DNA of 64,000 nt from an uncultured Prevotella sp. (lineage in GTDB: Bacteria; Bacteroidota; Bacteroidia; Bacteroidales; Bacteroidaceae). The stretch covers positions 1 to 64,000 of the forward strand of contig CAMNPN010000040.1 of NCBI GenBank assembly GCA_946548085.1, written 5' to 3'. The first letter of the stretch is position 1. The number at the start of each line of letters is the position of its first letter. A program made the position numbers and the translations under genes. The notes beneath the pieces are model-generated. The model had not been told where the DNA came from. It saw nothing but the letters and a program-made list of their open reading frames with translations, and ran no database searches. Below are positions 25,739 to 34,403 of the stretch, piece by piece.

Positions 25739-27778
25739 TTAGTATTCGAGGATCAGACTCTGTCTTGGCTTCAGCACTAAGTCTTTCGAGAGGTCGTAGT
25801 ATCTTCCCGTGAGGATATCCTTGGCCTTAGACGTATTGCCGATCACCTCCTGATAACGGGCTACATCCATCGTGGCCGCCTTCGATGTGCCGTTGAGGAT
25901 GACGAGTGCCGTCTTGCCCTGATACTGACGGGCGATGACGTAGATGCCTGCGTATGGTATGAACTGCGTCTGCGTGCCCTTGATGATTACATCGTTGTTC
26001 TGTCGCCAGTGCAGCAGCCGGCTGGTCCATGCGAACATGCTCTGCTCGGCCTTCGTGCGGCCCTCTTTCGTGAAGGCATTATGCTCATCGCCAGGGAATC
26101 CGCCGGGGAAGTCCTTGCGCACGTTGCCGTCAGTCACCTCCTTCGTGCCGTTCATCAGCACCTCCGTACCGTAGTATAACTGCGGAATGCGGTTCACGGT
26201 CAGCAACAGGGCGAGGGCCTGTTTCAGTGCGAGGGTATCCTTGCCGTTGCCCAGGAACCGGTCTGTATCGTGGTTCTCGATGAAGGCCATCACGCTCGAT
26301 GGGTTGGGGTAGAGGTAATCGTAGACGAACGAGTTGTAGAGGCGGTTCAAGCCATTCCACCACGCATCTGTCTCCTCATGCTTGGCCTGATTCAGTTTGT
26401 CGAAGAAACTGAAGTCCATGACGGTCTTCAAGTAACTTCTTTTGTTTACAGTTGACGGTTTACAGTTTACAGTTGATTTGCTGGCAAACCCTTCAGATCC
26501 GTCAGTGTATTCATCTGTAAACTGTAAACTGTTAACTGTAAACCCATCTTGCCAGGCGGCGGTATAGGCAGGCTCTGTCACCCATGTCTCGCCCACGGTG
26601 TTGAAGTTGGGATATTCCTCGTCTATTTCCTTCATCCACTGAGCCATCGCGTCGGCATAGGCATAGGGATAGGTATCCATGCGGATGCCGTTGATGCCCA
26701 CGGTCTCTATCCACCAGATGCTGTTCTGTATCAGGTAGCGCATCAGGTGGGGATTGTGCTGGTTCAGGTCGGGCATCGAGGGCACGAACCATCCCTCAGT
26801 CGTCTCCTTCATGTCTACCTTCGAGGCGTATGGGTCCACCACAGGGGTGAGCTTATACGATGTCTGCAGGTACTTGCTCTTAGCAGGCTCCGAGCCGTCG
26901 CTGTTGGCGGTGAAACCCGTCATGGGGTCGCGGCCGGAGTTCTTTTCCGTGAGCCACTCGGGCTGGTTCAGCCAGTCCTTCGAGGGCATGTCCTTCGTCC
27001 AGGGGTGTTCAAAGCCGCTGTGGTTGAAGATCATGTCCATCACCACCTTCAGTCCCTTCTCATGGGCTTCGTCGCATAGGCGGCGGTAGTCCTCATTGGT
27101 GCCGAAGCGGGGATCCACGCGGTAGTAGTTCGTCGTGGCGTAGCCGTGATAGGTAGAAAAGCCGTTCTCCGTGTCGGGCGAGTCATTCTCCAGCACGGGT
27201 GTCAGCCAGAGGGCCGTCACGCCGAGTTCCTTGAAGTAGTCCAGGTGCTCGCGTATGCCGTTCAGGTCACCGCCGTGGCGCAGTGAGGGCTTTGTGCGGT
27301 CTTCCACATACGGACGCATGCCTTTTACCTGGGCCGGATGGTTTGCTCCTTGTGCAAAGCGGTCGGGCATCAGCATGTAGAGCACGTCGGCATTGGTGAA
27401 TCCGATACGCTTGTCGCCGCTCATCTCCCTGGCCTTCAGCAGGTATTCCACCTTTTCACCTTTTGACCCTTTCACCTTTCCACCTTTAAATGTGAGCGTC
27501 ATCGTGCCAGGCTGGGCGCCCTTCAGGTTCATATATATTAATAGGTAGTTGGGCGAGTCGAGGCGCACGAGGCTGTCGATCCTGGCACCGGGATAGTCCG
27601 TCGTCACCTCCGCCACGTCGCGGATGCCCGGGCCGTACACCATCAGCTGCACCTGAGGATTCTTCATCCCCACGAACCAGTCTGTCGGCTCTATTCGTTC
27701 AATCACTGTCTTCTTCGCTCCACTCATTGTCAATACGTTTGCCAGCACCAGGGCGGCCATCCATAAAATCCGTTGCAT
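25739..27778 (-). CDS. GH13 alpha-amylase/neopullulanase, SusA-like
   Basis: A secreted or periplasmic GH13 glucan hydrolase. Order: signal peptide, N-terminal cyclomaltodextrinase-type beta domain (about 25-118), catalytic barrel with DVLYMLMPDRFA near 131, nucleophile in GIRMDTY (D368), acid/base in TVGETW (E397) and NHD at 502-504, and a C-terminal beta domain. It would break starch-derived oligosaccharides. Two segments look foreign: residues about 412-447 come from a family A element and about 99-111 (KGGKVKGSKGEKV) from an octamer array. The first lies just after the acid/base strand, so its effect on the active site deserves attention. The gene is monocistronic and 10 kb away from the rest of the starch genes. 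Confidence 0.9.
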   Translation of the reverse strand: MQRILWMAALVLANVLTMSGAKKTVIERIEPTDWFVGMKNPQVQLMVYGPGIRDVAEVTTDYPGARIDSLVRLDSPNYLLIYMNLKGAQPGTMTLTFKGGKVKGSKGEKVEYLLKAREMSGDKRIGFTNADVLYMLMPDRFAQGANHPAQVKGMRPYVEDRTKPSLRHGGDLNGIREHLDYFKELGVTALWLTPVLENDSPDTENGFSTYHGYATTNYYRVDPRFGTNEDYRRLCDEAHEKGLKVVMDMIFNHSGFEHPWTKDMPSKDWLNQPEWLTEKNSGRDPMTGFTANSDGSEPAKSKYLQTSYKLTPVVDPYASKVDMKETTEGWFVPSMPDLNQHNPHLMRYLIQNSIWWIETVGINGIRMDTYPYAYADAMAQWMKEIDEEYPNFNTVGETWVTEPAYTAAWQDGFTVNSLQFTDEYTDGSEGFASKSTVNCKPSTVNKRSYLKTVMDFSFFDKLNQAKHEETDAWWNGLNRLYNSFVYDYLYPNPSSVMAFIENHDTDRFLGNGKDTLALKQALALLLTVNRIPQLYYGTEVLMNGTKEVTDGNVRKDFPGGFPGDEHNAFTKEGRTKAEQSMFAWTSRLLHWRQNNDVIIKGTQTQFIPYAGIYVIARQYQGKTALVILNGTSKAATMDVARYQEVIGNTSKAKDILTGRYYDLSKDLVLKPRQSLILEY
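26444..26543 (-). repeat. Palindromic element family A, copy 2, in frame inside the amylase gene
   Basis: Arms of four heptamers each (26444-26471 and 26516-26543) match each other at 26 of 28 positions when reverse-complemented. The 44-nt core contains, on the coding strand, TTTGCCAGCAAATC. The coded peptide (TVNSLQFTDEY and KSTVNCKPSTVN) aligns without gaps to the family A peptide of PriA. Confidence 0.9.
27448..27488 (-). repeat. In-frame octamer array inside the amylase gene
   Basis: Five units of the form AAAAGGTG or close variants stand in tandem on the coding strand and code for a Lys/Gly-rich insert. There is no opposing arm. The unit resembles the reverse complement of the gldK octamer array. 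Confidence 0.5.
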
Positions 27779-27805
27779 AATAGTCTTTAGTTTATTCTAT
27801 GTGTG

Positions 27806-27813
27806 CAAAGTTA
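27806..27813 (-). promoter_or_regulatory. -7 element of the amylase gene
   Basis: TAACTTTG on the minus strand, 27 bases before the ATG at 27778. Confidence 0.55.
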
Positions 27814-27940
27814 CGAATTATTTCCTTAAGCCGTATGCCTGCGTGCCACATTTTTTCCTTTCCCCTGCAAAAACGATTGCACAAGCCCTGCAGGATGATC
27901 ATCCTCACGTATCTCCGTCTCAACTTTTCTTTCCAAATCC

Positions 27941-27971
27941 TTGCAAGTTTCGGAAATAATCCCTATATTTG
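27941..27971 (+). promoter_or_regulatory. Promoter of the toxin-antitoxin pair
   Basis: TTG at 27941-27943 and TATATTTG at 27964-27971 are 20 bases apart. It decides the antitoxin start at ATG 27997, because longer readings begin upstream of the transcript. Confidence 0.65.
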
Positions 27972-27996
27972 CACTCGAAATGAAATAAATGAGGAT

Positions 27997-28245
27997 ATGA
28001 CAGCAATTGATTTACGTGCGAGTACAATGCAGATACTGGAGCGTTTCGATAAAACGGACGCATCGCTCTGGCAGAAAGTCCTCGATGCTATAAACTCCAT
28101 TTATAAGAGTGAGGAAGAGGCACAGTGTGCCAAGAAGGTTCAGCAGAAAGCCAAGATTCGCCAAATGGTCGGTATACTCAGCGAAGAGAGTACGAGCGAT
28201 TGGAAGCGGGAGAAAGAGGAGTATCTTGCGGAGAAGTATCAGTAA
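27997..28245 (+). CDS. Probable antitoxin of a PIN-toxin pair
   Basis: An 82-residue, highly charged helical protein directly before a PIN-domain toxin. It starts MTAIDLRASTMQILERF and ends in a Lys/Glu-rich helix (KREKEEYLAEKYQ) that would suit toxin binding. No ribbon-helix-helix or AbrB motif is plain, so the antitoxin class is not assigned. The role comes from size, position and the near-zero spacing to the toxin. Such antitoxins usually repress their own promoter. Confidence 0.65.
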   Translation: MTAIDLRASTMQILERFDKTDASLWQKVLDAINSIYKSEEEAQCAKKVQQKAKIRQMVGILSEESTSDWKREKEEYLAEKYQ

Positions 28246-28251
28246 GTGACT

Positions 28252-28662
28252 ATGAAGGTATTTATAGATACTAACATATTTCTCGACATTCTCTGTCGGC
28301 GTGAGCAGTTTGTTGATGATGCTTTGAGCATTTTCGATATGGCTGTTGACGACCGTATAGATTTGCTTATTTCGGATCTTTCGATTGCCAACATCAAATA
28401 TATCACACGCAAAGAAATCCCTGCCGATAAGTTCTATGACCTGATGGAGGCGTTCCTGCCTGTATTCACTATCGTACCGCTGGGTGCAGAAGTGGTTGAC
28501 AGGGCAATTAATCTAAAGGCAAATGACTTTGAGGATGCCCTACAGTATTTCTCTGCTGTCCAAGCAGGAGCAGATTGCCTGATCACAAGAAACATCAAAG
28601 ATTTCGGATTTGCCAAGATGGAAGTGCTTGATTCAAGTGCTTTTCTTGCTAAATACAAATAA
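28252..28662 (+). CDS. PIN-domain toxin, VapC-like ribonuclease
   Basis: A 136-residue PIN nuclease. The first acidic residue is in VFIDTNIFLD, the central ones in NDFEDALQYFSA and the last in LITRNIKDF, which together fit the four-acid active site. VapC toxins cut tRNA or rRNA loops. I choose ATG 28252 rather than the GTG that abuts the antitoxin stop, as it gives the usual MKVFIDTN start. The pair sits at the left edge of an AT-rich accessory patch. Confidence 0.85.
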   Translation: MKVFIDTNIFLDILCRREQFVDDALSIFDMAVDDRIDLLISDLSIANIKYITRKEIPADKFYDLMEAFLPVFTIVPLGAEVVDRAINLKANDFEDALQYFSAVQAGADCLITRNIKDFGFAKMEVLDSSAFLAKYK

Positions 28663-28726
28663 TGTCGAACCCTAAAAACGAATTGCTGATGGTAACATAA
28701 GAAAGACATAATAAAGACAAAAGACT

Positions 28727-28895
28727 GGAACGTCCACTTTTGATTCTTGTTCTATCCAAATTCGCCAAATTTGAAATTCATCAAGAACTGAAGTAGATAG
28801 TTCACGCCGTTGGCGTGGACATTTGCTCGTTTAGGATGAATGAGGCGTTTGGCGATGCCTGGATAGAACGTAGACGAAGTAAATAGTCCACGTTT
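28727..28895. repeat. Long imperfect inverted repeat of about 170 bp
   Basis: The outer arms share GAACGTCCAC/GTGGACG-like ends, GTTCTATCCA with TGGATAGAAC, a CGCCAAA block and ATTCATC with GATGAAT. A small perfect hairpin, CACGCC-GTTGGCGTG, stands at the centre. No protein is coded. It may be a miniature mobile element or a long structured RNA. The rest of the 417-base gap (28663-29079) shows nothing else. Confidence 0.5.
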
Positions 28896-29079
28896 TATTT
28901 GCGTTTCAATTGATATGTGTCATTGTTTTAGCGCTATATATCCATGCCTAAAAAAATCTTTATGCATTAGATTTGAAATGAAATCAATCTCTCTCGTCTC
29001 CATCGCTCGGCGATGGTTGGATATACATTGTCCATTAATAACTAAAAGAGTCCAACATTAGGACTTACTAGAAATTTTT

Positions 29080-30321
29080 ATGATTATGAATAATCTTAAA
29101 TTATATTTGTTGGTATTATTATTTGGCTTGTGCATTACTGATGCTAGCGCAGGAATAATAGATACTCTCTATTATGATGTTAATTGGAAAGGAGTTGACT
29201 CATCTTTCGATGCAGAGTTTATAAGAATATTGAATTTGCCTGATGACCCTAAAATGCCTAAAAGTTTTAAAGACTATTATAATACAGGAGAATTGTGTTC
29301 AAAGGGGCATTTTGTAAGTATAGACAAGTATGATGATAACAATTCTGTTTTTGATGGTGAAGTTTTCACTTATTATAAGAGTGGAGCAATAAAGTCAACT
29401 ACTATATATAAAAAAGGTTTCCCTGAGGGTACTTCCTTTGATTATTCTGAAGATGGTACAATTAAAGTGCAATATTTATATGAAAATGGGGAAATTAGCG
29501 ATAAATATTTGATGTACAGAGAAGGCGAGTGCTTTGGTGAATATGACCAAAAGACTTCAAGGCCAATCACAAAAGTTCCTCAAGAATCAGACATTAAAAA
29601 TACACTATTTAATTCTCTCTCTCTTAAGTCATATCTCATAAATGGAATTAAAATATCGTGTGCCGAGGAAGATGTTAAGGATTATGGGAAATACCATAGA
29701 TTCCATTTCTTTTTGACTAATATGACCAATAGTCCAATTGATTTGAGATTGAATGATATATGTGTATATTCTGTGAAGAAGAATAAGAAGACACAGATTA
29801 AGGTTTTAAGTAGAGATGAGTACCTAAAGCGAATAGATAGCAAAACAAAACTATCGAAATGGTACCATAATGCAAATGAAAGATATAATGCTCAACAAGC
29901 AGGCAATGTATCTGTAAGCATAAAAGAATCGAATTCATATACAAGTACAACTACGACTAATTCAGCAGCAAGAGCTTACGGTTCAGATGGATCATCTGCA
30001 TATGGATATGGTTCTTCTTCAAATAATACAACAGGAAAGTCCAACACAAGCTCAAATGTAACTTTTAGAGATGAAGGCGCAGCTTATGAAGCCCAACAAA
30101 TTGCAACTAGGAATATAAATGAATATAATAATCAATTAGAACAAAAGAAGAGAAGTAGAGCAGACAATTATTGGACTGATGAATTGTTAAAGCCTTTCGG
30201 AACAAAACGTGGATATGTGAATGCAGAAAAGAGCAATGGTGAATTATTAGTGTTAGAAATTGATATAGATGGAGTGAAATATCCTTTTAATTTTAATCTT
30301 ACGGATGATCAAGATGAATAA
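29080..30321 (+). CDS. Exported MORN-repeat protein with low-complexity linker
   Basis: Unrecognised as a named family. A signal peptide (residues 1-24, ending ASAG) precedes a region with MORN_2/YwqK-type repeats (FTYYKSGAIKSTTIYKKG, then FDYSEDGTIKVQYLYENG). A beta-rich part follows, then a Ser/Thr/Asn/Gly-rich linker (about 285-335) and a charged C-terminal domain. Such repeats occur in exported proteins that neutralise toxins, but no partner is plain here. The gene is strongly AT-rich compared with the housekeeping genes on either side, which suggests transfer. It ends in a clear terminator. Confidence 0.6.
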   Translation: MIMNNLKLYLLVLLFGLCITDASAGIIDTLYYDVNWKGVDSSFDAEFIRILNLPDDPKMPKSFKDYYNTGELCSKGHFVSIDKYDDNNSVFDGEVFTYYKSGAIKSTTIYKKGFPEGTSFDYSEDGTIKVQYLYENGEISDKYLMYREGECFGEYDQKTSRPITKVPQESDIKNTLFNSLSLKSYLINGIKISCAEEDVKDYGKYHRFHFFLTNMTNSPIDLRLNDICVYSVKKNKKTQIKVLSRDEYLKRIDSKTKLSKWYHNANERYNAQQAGNVSVSIKESNSYTSTTTTNSAARAYGSDGSSAYGYGSSSNNTTGKSNTSSNVTFRDEGAAYEAQQIATRNINEYNNQLEQKKRSRADNYWTDELLKPFGTKRGYVNAEKSNGELLVLEIDIDGVKYPFNFNLTDDQDE

Positions 30322-30409
30322 ATAAACACTTACTTGATTGCTTGTTCGGGCAACATACTGATATGTTAGTATAGTTAAGGGAAAAACATATAAACAATTG
30401 ATATAATCA

Positions 30410-30454
30410 CCCTTGAGGATGAGGAGCATAAGCTTCAATTCTCAAGGGATTTTT
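30410..30454 (+). terminator. Terminator after the MORN-repeat gene
   Basis: CCCTTGAG at 30410-30417 pairs perfectly with CTCAAGGG at 30441-30448 and is followed by ATTTTTATT. Confidence 0.7.
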
Positions 30455-30505
30455 ATTATAAATGTTGATAGGACTTTTTTTATTCCCGCGATTTACCTTT
30501 TATGA

Positions 30506-30535
30506 TTGTTCTTTTGGAATAGTTTTGTATTTTTG
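30506..30535 (+). promoter_or_regulatory. Promoter of the orphan nuclease gene
   Basis: TTG at 30506-30508 and TATTTTTG at 30528-30535 are 19 bases apart. The leader to ATG 30642 would be about 100 nt. Confidence 0.6.
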
Positions 30536-30641
30536 TAGCGGGAAACACGCGTAATAGAGATAGTGCTTTTGCATTGCCTTTTTGACCGAAAACTGTGCCG
30601 TAGTGGATACAGTATGGCTAAAGAAAGAGGCATGCAAAAGC

Positions 30642-31235
30642 ATGGGAAAACTAAAATACTCTCATGAGAAAAAGAGACGGAGTGAGCTAATAAAGGTCTG
30701 TAATATTGATTCTCTGTTGATAGACCTACACTCCGCTGAAGGCTCTCATTTTATCGGACTCTTGAGGGAAATAACCAATCATCCATCGTTCTTTCCGTTA
30801 AGAGCCGAAAACAGTATCTATACAACAGGAGGTGAAAGCAGTGATGACTATGATAATCTGTTGAATGTTGCGCGTAAGGCTGTAAAGCATGGCTATCGGG
30901 TGTTTATACTTCCGAATCCAAAAGGTTTCAGAACTGCGGACTTCATTTTCGAACGAAAAGGCGTGTACAAGATGTTTGATTTGAAAGCGATAGTAGGGAA
31001 GAGTTCTGTAGGCAACAGGTTGAAAGAATCGATAGGGCAAACTAATCGTGTTCTGCTCAATATGACCAAAGAGTATAGCACGCGCTTATTGGCGTCAGAT
31101 ATAAAAAGTTATTTTGAAGATAGTACAGAGGCGTTGGAAGTGTTGATTTTTAAGGGTAATAAATCTATTCTCATCGACAGGCGTATTGCATCCCATCCAT
31201 TGTTTTATCGGTTCCTGAAAAAGAAATGCGAATAA
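30642..31235 (+). CDS. CdiA-CT-like tRNA nuclease domain protein
   Basis: A 197-residue protein that resembles the stand-alone form of the CdiA C-terminal tRNase fold. The core reads GYRVFILPNPKGFRTADFIF, then YKMFDLKAIVGKSSVGNRL and GQTNRVLLNM. The Asp in TADF and the DLK pair fit the metal-dependent nuclease centre of this group. In contact-dependent inhibition these domains cut tRNA. Here there is no export module, no CdiA body and no plain immunity gene next to it. I choose ATG 30642; an earlier TTG at 30582 is also open. It could instead be a nucleic-acid enzyme of a degraded mobile element. Confidence 0.6.
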   Translation: MGKLKYSHEKKRRSELIKVCNIDSLLIDLHSAEGSHFIGLLREITNHPSFFPLRAENSIYTTGGESSDDYDNLLNVARKAVKHGYRVFILPNPKGFRTADFIFERKGVYKMFDLKAIVGKSSVGNRLKESIGQTNRVLLNMTKEYSTRLLASDIKSYFEDSTEALEVLIFKGNKSILIDRRIASHPLFYRFLKKKCE

Positions 31236-31369
31236 TAAATTCAATGTTTAAAGATTGCTATTAAAGTAGAGTAGTGTCGGTAAAGGCTTGATTCTCTCGG
31301 AATTACCAGATAATGCTCACAAAGTGTCAGACACTCTGTGATGTAGAAAAGACAAAAAGGCGGGCAGTT

Positions 31370-31492
31370 CTATACTAATCCTGCCAGCCTTTTGGGGTGA
31401 TATAACTCAAGTCTGATTTCTGCAGCCTTTCTTTCTTCTTCTTCTTTCTGACGCATGAAAGCCCTGAAGGCTGCACGGACCTCTTCGCGCAT
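31370..31492 (-). CDS. Small charged protein or C-terminal remnant
   Basis: A 40-residue open frame, MREEVRAAFRAFMRQKEEEE and on, with helix-forming charged sequence. The frame stays open 12 codons upstream of the ATG without another start, so it could be the tail of a lost gene. The remaining gap from 31236 to 32228 holds only the repeat arrays and promoter listed separately. Confidence 0.3.
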   Translation of the reverse strand: MREEVRAAFRAFMRQKEEEERKAAEIRLELYHPKRLAGLV

Positions 31493-31836
31493 TCTTTTCT
31501 TTGATGTTTCCTTATCGATATAAAGTTAAGTTGTTATTGCAATACGGCTTCAAAGGGACGGAGAAATCCTGATACCTCCAAATTGTTATACTACTTTTTG
31601 TGGACAATAGCATCTTTATAACGGTGGTTATAACGGTGGGAAGGCCGAACATAAATGAAATAGTCTCGTCAAATATCTTTCAGTCAAGTGGTAATTGATT
31701 GAGAATCAGATGGTCACGCTGAAAGGGCCTTGAATATGGTATGACAGAAACAGCCTGTGACTTAATCCAGATGTAGAATACCCAGATGTGCGACTAATTG
31801 GGGGGTAATCCGAGACGGAACATAGGGGGATTGATT

Positions 31837-31898
31837 GTTTGACACGGGTCAAACAATTGATTGACGGTTGTCAAACAATCGTTTGACGAGGGTCAAAC
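31837..31898. repeat. Three palindromes GTTTGAC-N4-GTCAAAC on a 22-bp period
   Basis: The centres are 31845.5, 31867.5 and 31889.5, exactly 22 bases apart. Units 1 and 3 are perfect 7+7 palindromes; unit 2 begins GATTGAC. The period equals that of the different palindromes at 9636-9766. Confidence 0.75.
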
Positions 31899-31916
31899 GA
31901 TAGAAACCTTGGTTTT

Positions 31917-31982
31917 AAGGGCCTTTCCTAACGGCTGTAAGGGCCTTTCATAACGGCTATAAGTGTCTTTCATGATGCCTTA
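31917..31982. repeat. Second 22-bp tandem repeat (three units)
   Basis: Units starting AAGGGCCTTTC at 31917 and 31939 and AAGTGTCTTTC at 31961 each span 22 bases and continue with AACGGCTnT or ATGATGCCTT. It lies 18 bases after the GTTTGAC array and again keeps the 22-base period. Confidence 0.7.
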
Positions 31983-31987
31983 AAACA

Positions 31988-32025
31988 CAGGATAATCATA
32001 GGGGAATTAAAAACAGGATAATCAT
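31988..32025. repeat. Direct repeat CAGGATAATCAT
   Basis: A 12-base word occurs twice, at 31988-31999 and 32014-32025, 26 bases apart, between the 22-bp arrays and the phosphatase promoter. Confidence 0.5.
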
Positions 32026-32170
32026 GGGTGTGCTTACAAGATATACCGTGATACAACCATATAAAAATCCTTTCAGCCGGAAGTGCTCAGAATGAGCAAG
32101 TTAACTTGTGGCTGAAAGTAAAATGGAACAGGAGGGAGATACTGTCTCATGAGTAAATATAAGAGAAATG

Positions 32171-32202
32171 TTTGTGTGTTTCGTGGAATTTTCGTACCTT
32201 TG
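32171..32202 (+). promoter_or_regulatory. Consensus promoter of the phosphatase gene
   Basis: TTTG at 32171-32174, a 20-base spacer and TACCTTTG at 32195-32202 form a full match. It places the transcript start near 32209 and rules out the upstream TTG start at 32172. Confidence 0.8.
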
Positions 32203-32228
32203 CAACAGGAGTGCAACAGCCTCCTTGG

Positions 32229-34367
32229 ATGATGCTACAAAAGACGTGGTTTAGGATGGTACTGATGGTACTGAGCGGGCTGGTGCTGACGGCACGCGCT
32301 CAGACGACTGCCGGCGACGAAGTAAAGCGCCTGCAGGCCAGGATGTATAAGCTGTATGCAGGCCACGACTACGATCTCTTCATGAGCGTGACAGACAGTC
32401 TGAAGGAGGCGGCCGAGAAGGCTGGCGACGAGCGTGTGTACTATCGCGCCTGGGCCAACCAGGCCCTTTTCTCGAGCAACAGGAGCCGCCGCAACCGTGG
32501 TATGCAGATCGCCAAGGCGATGCAGGAGCACGCCTCGGCCCACAACAGCAAATGGGGTGTCTATACTGGTACCCATGTCTCGGCCCACATCTACAGGGAG
32601 ATGGGTAGTACGGACATCGCGCGGCGCGAGTTCCAGAAGGCCATCGACTACGCCCACGAGTACCTGCCAGGCGAGAGTGCCGCCTCGAGCCTGCTCGAAC
32701 TGGCGAAGATGGAGATGGTGGATCACCACAAACTGCGGAGCCTGGAATATTGTGAACTGGCGATGAAGGAGCCTGGGCTGAATCCCCTGCACCGCCTGAA
32801 CGCCCTCTCCATCAAGTGCCTCGTGCTGGCAAGGGGACTCTCTCATCGCACTGAGGAGGAGACGAAGACCGAGTTCTACAAGGTGTATCAGGAGCGCGAG
32901 AAGGTGAGGCAGGCATACGGCCGTGACGATATCTATGGCCGCAGGATAGAGATGTGGAGGCATATCCTCGATGGGGACTATGATGCCGCCCTGGAAGAGG
33001 TGAGGCAGTTTGAGAGTGAGATGGGGCAACTGGAGTTCCAGCGCATCATCTACTATATGAAGGGTGACTACCGCAATGCCTATTCGCTGCTGTGGAAGTA
33101 CGAGCGGATGTTCGACTCCATCCAGGCGGGCCGCAATGCCCACCTGCTGGCGGAGATGTCGAGCGCCATGGACGTGAGCCGCCTCGAGAACGAGCAGAAG
33201 GCGCTGAAGCTGCGCAACCAGTCCTTGCGGCTGGAGAACATGGCCAGCGAACTGGAGCAGCAGCGGCTGAGAGGCGAGGCCCTGGACCTGAGCCTGAAGA
33301 ACAAGGAGGTGGAACTGCAGAATGCCTCGGTGAAGCAGCAGAACGACAGTCTGGAGAAATACAACAAAGACCTGCAGATCAGCGAGTATGAGTCGAAGAT
33401 GGCTGCCCATGAGAGTGCTGAGCAGACACGGCGGGTGTTTCTCACTATGGCGGCCATCTTGGTGGCGCTGGTCTTCGCCGCACTGGCGTTTACACTCTGG
33501 CGCAGGGCCAGGCATGCGCGGCAGCTGGAGCAGATCAACAGCCAACTTTCGGAGGCTAACAGCAGCCTGAAGACGGCCTACGACCAGTTGGAGGAGACGA
33601 CGGCTGCCAAGGAGCGCATAGAGAGTGAGCTGCGCATCGCCAGAGACATACAGATGGGGATGGTGCCCGGCACGTTCCCAGCCTTCCCCCAAAGGCCTGA
33701 CATCGACATCTATGGCTTGCTCGAGTCGGCCAAGGAGGTGGGAGGCGATCTCTACGACTTCTTCCTTCAGGGCGACAAACTCTACTTCTGTATCGGCGAT
33801 GTGTCGGGCAAGGGAATCCCTGCATCGCTCTTCATGTCGGTGATCGTCAACATGTTCCGGATGGTGGCCAAGGAGGGATTCCCTCCAGAGTATATCGCCA
33901 CGCGACTGAACGATGCCGTGGCGGAAAACAACGAGAACGGCCTGTTCTGTACGATGTTTATCGGCGAGATAGACTTCACGGCCAAGCGGCTGCTATACTG
34001 CAACGCGGGACACAACCCGCCATTGCTGCTCGCCAGACAACTCAACGACCACTCGCCTGCCCAAGCGCAGTTCATGCGGATGCAGAAGAATGCGCCCATC
34101 GGCTTCTGGCCTGGCCTGGAGTATGTGGGAGAGAGCCTCGACGACATCCTGGGGCGCCCGCTCTTCCTATATACCGACGGGCTGACGGAGGCAGAGGATA
34201 AAGTTCTGGACCAGTATGGTGAGGAGCGGCTGCTGACCCTCATCAATGAAAAACCTTTCGACGGTGCACGGAGTACCATCGAAAGGGTTCGTTCGAGTGT
34301 AAAGCATTTCGTGGGCGATGCGCCGCAGAGCGACGACCTCACAATGCTCTGCATCAAGTGCTCATAA
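32229..34367 (+). CDS. Exported TPR protein with membrane helix and SpoIIE/PP2C phosphatase domain
   Basis: A sensor-phosphatase. The order is a signal peptide (ending TARAQ), periplasmic TPR-like helices to about residue 290, a Leu/Gln/Glu-rich coiled coil (about 310-395), one membrane helix (about 402-424), a cytoplasmic coiled coil, and a SpoIIE-type PP2C serine phosphatase domain from about 470. Phosphatase motifs are visible as VGGDLYDFF, GDVSGKGIPASLFM, YCNAGHNPPLL and QSDDLTMLCIK. It probably dephosphorylates an anti-sigma-factor antagonist or similar switch, but no partner gene is adjacent. The start is ATG 32229 or 32232, fixed by the promoter. Confidence 0.88.
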   Translation: MMLQKTWFRMVLMVLSGLVLTARAQTTAGDEVKRLQARMYKLYAGHDYDLFMSVTDSLKEAAEKAGDERVYYRAWANQALFSSNRSRRNRGMQIAKAMQEHASAHNSKWGVYTGTHVSAHIYREMGSTDIARREFQKAIDYAHEYLPGESAASSLLELAKMEMVDHHKLRSLEYCELAMKEPGLNPLHRLNALSIKCLVLARGLSHRTEEETKTEFYKVYQEREKVRQAYGRDDIYGRRIEMWRHILDGDYDAALEEVRQFESEMGQLEFQRIIYYMKGDYRNAYSLLWKYERMFDSIQAGRNAHLLAEMSSAMDVSRLENEQKALKLRNQSLRLENMASELEQQRLRGEALDLSLKNKEVELQNASVKQQNDSLEKYNKDLQISEYESKMAAHESAEQTRRVFLTMAAILVALVFAALAFTLWRRARHARQLEQINSQLSEANSSLKTAYDQLEETTAAKERIESELRIARDIQMGMVPGTFPAFPQRPDIDIYGLLESAKEVGGDLYDFFLQGDKLYFCIGDVSGKGIPASLFMSVIVNMFRMVAKEGFPPEYIATRLNDAVAENNENGLFCTMFIGEIDFTAKRLLYCNAGHNPPLLLARQLNDHSPAQAQFMRMQKNAPIGFWPGLEYVGESLDDILGRPLFLYTDGLTEAEDKVLDQYGEERLLTLINEKPFDGARSTIERVRSSVKHFVGDAPQSDDLTMLCIKCS

Positions 34368-34403
34368 GAAGTCTGTGCTGTCCTGGCACGGACGGACACC
34401 CCC

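Noticed and set aside
27800..32170. Integrative element or prophage
   Set aside because: No integrase, transposase, relaxase or flanking attachment repeats are visible in this patch.
32235..33692. Long open frame opposite the phosphatase gene
   Set aside because: Composition is Leu/His/Gln-rich as expected for antisense of a coiled-coil gene; no domain.
34371..34396. Terminator between the phosphatase and esterase genes
   Set aside because: GTCTGTGC/GCACGGAC can pair, but there is no T tract on either strand.
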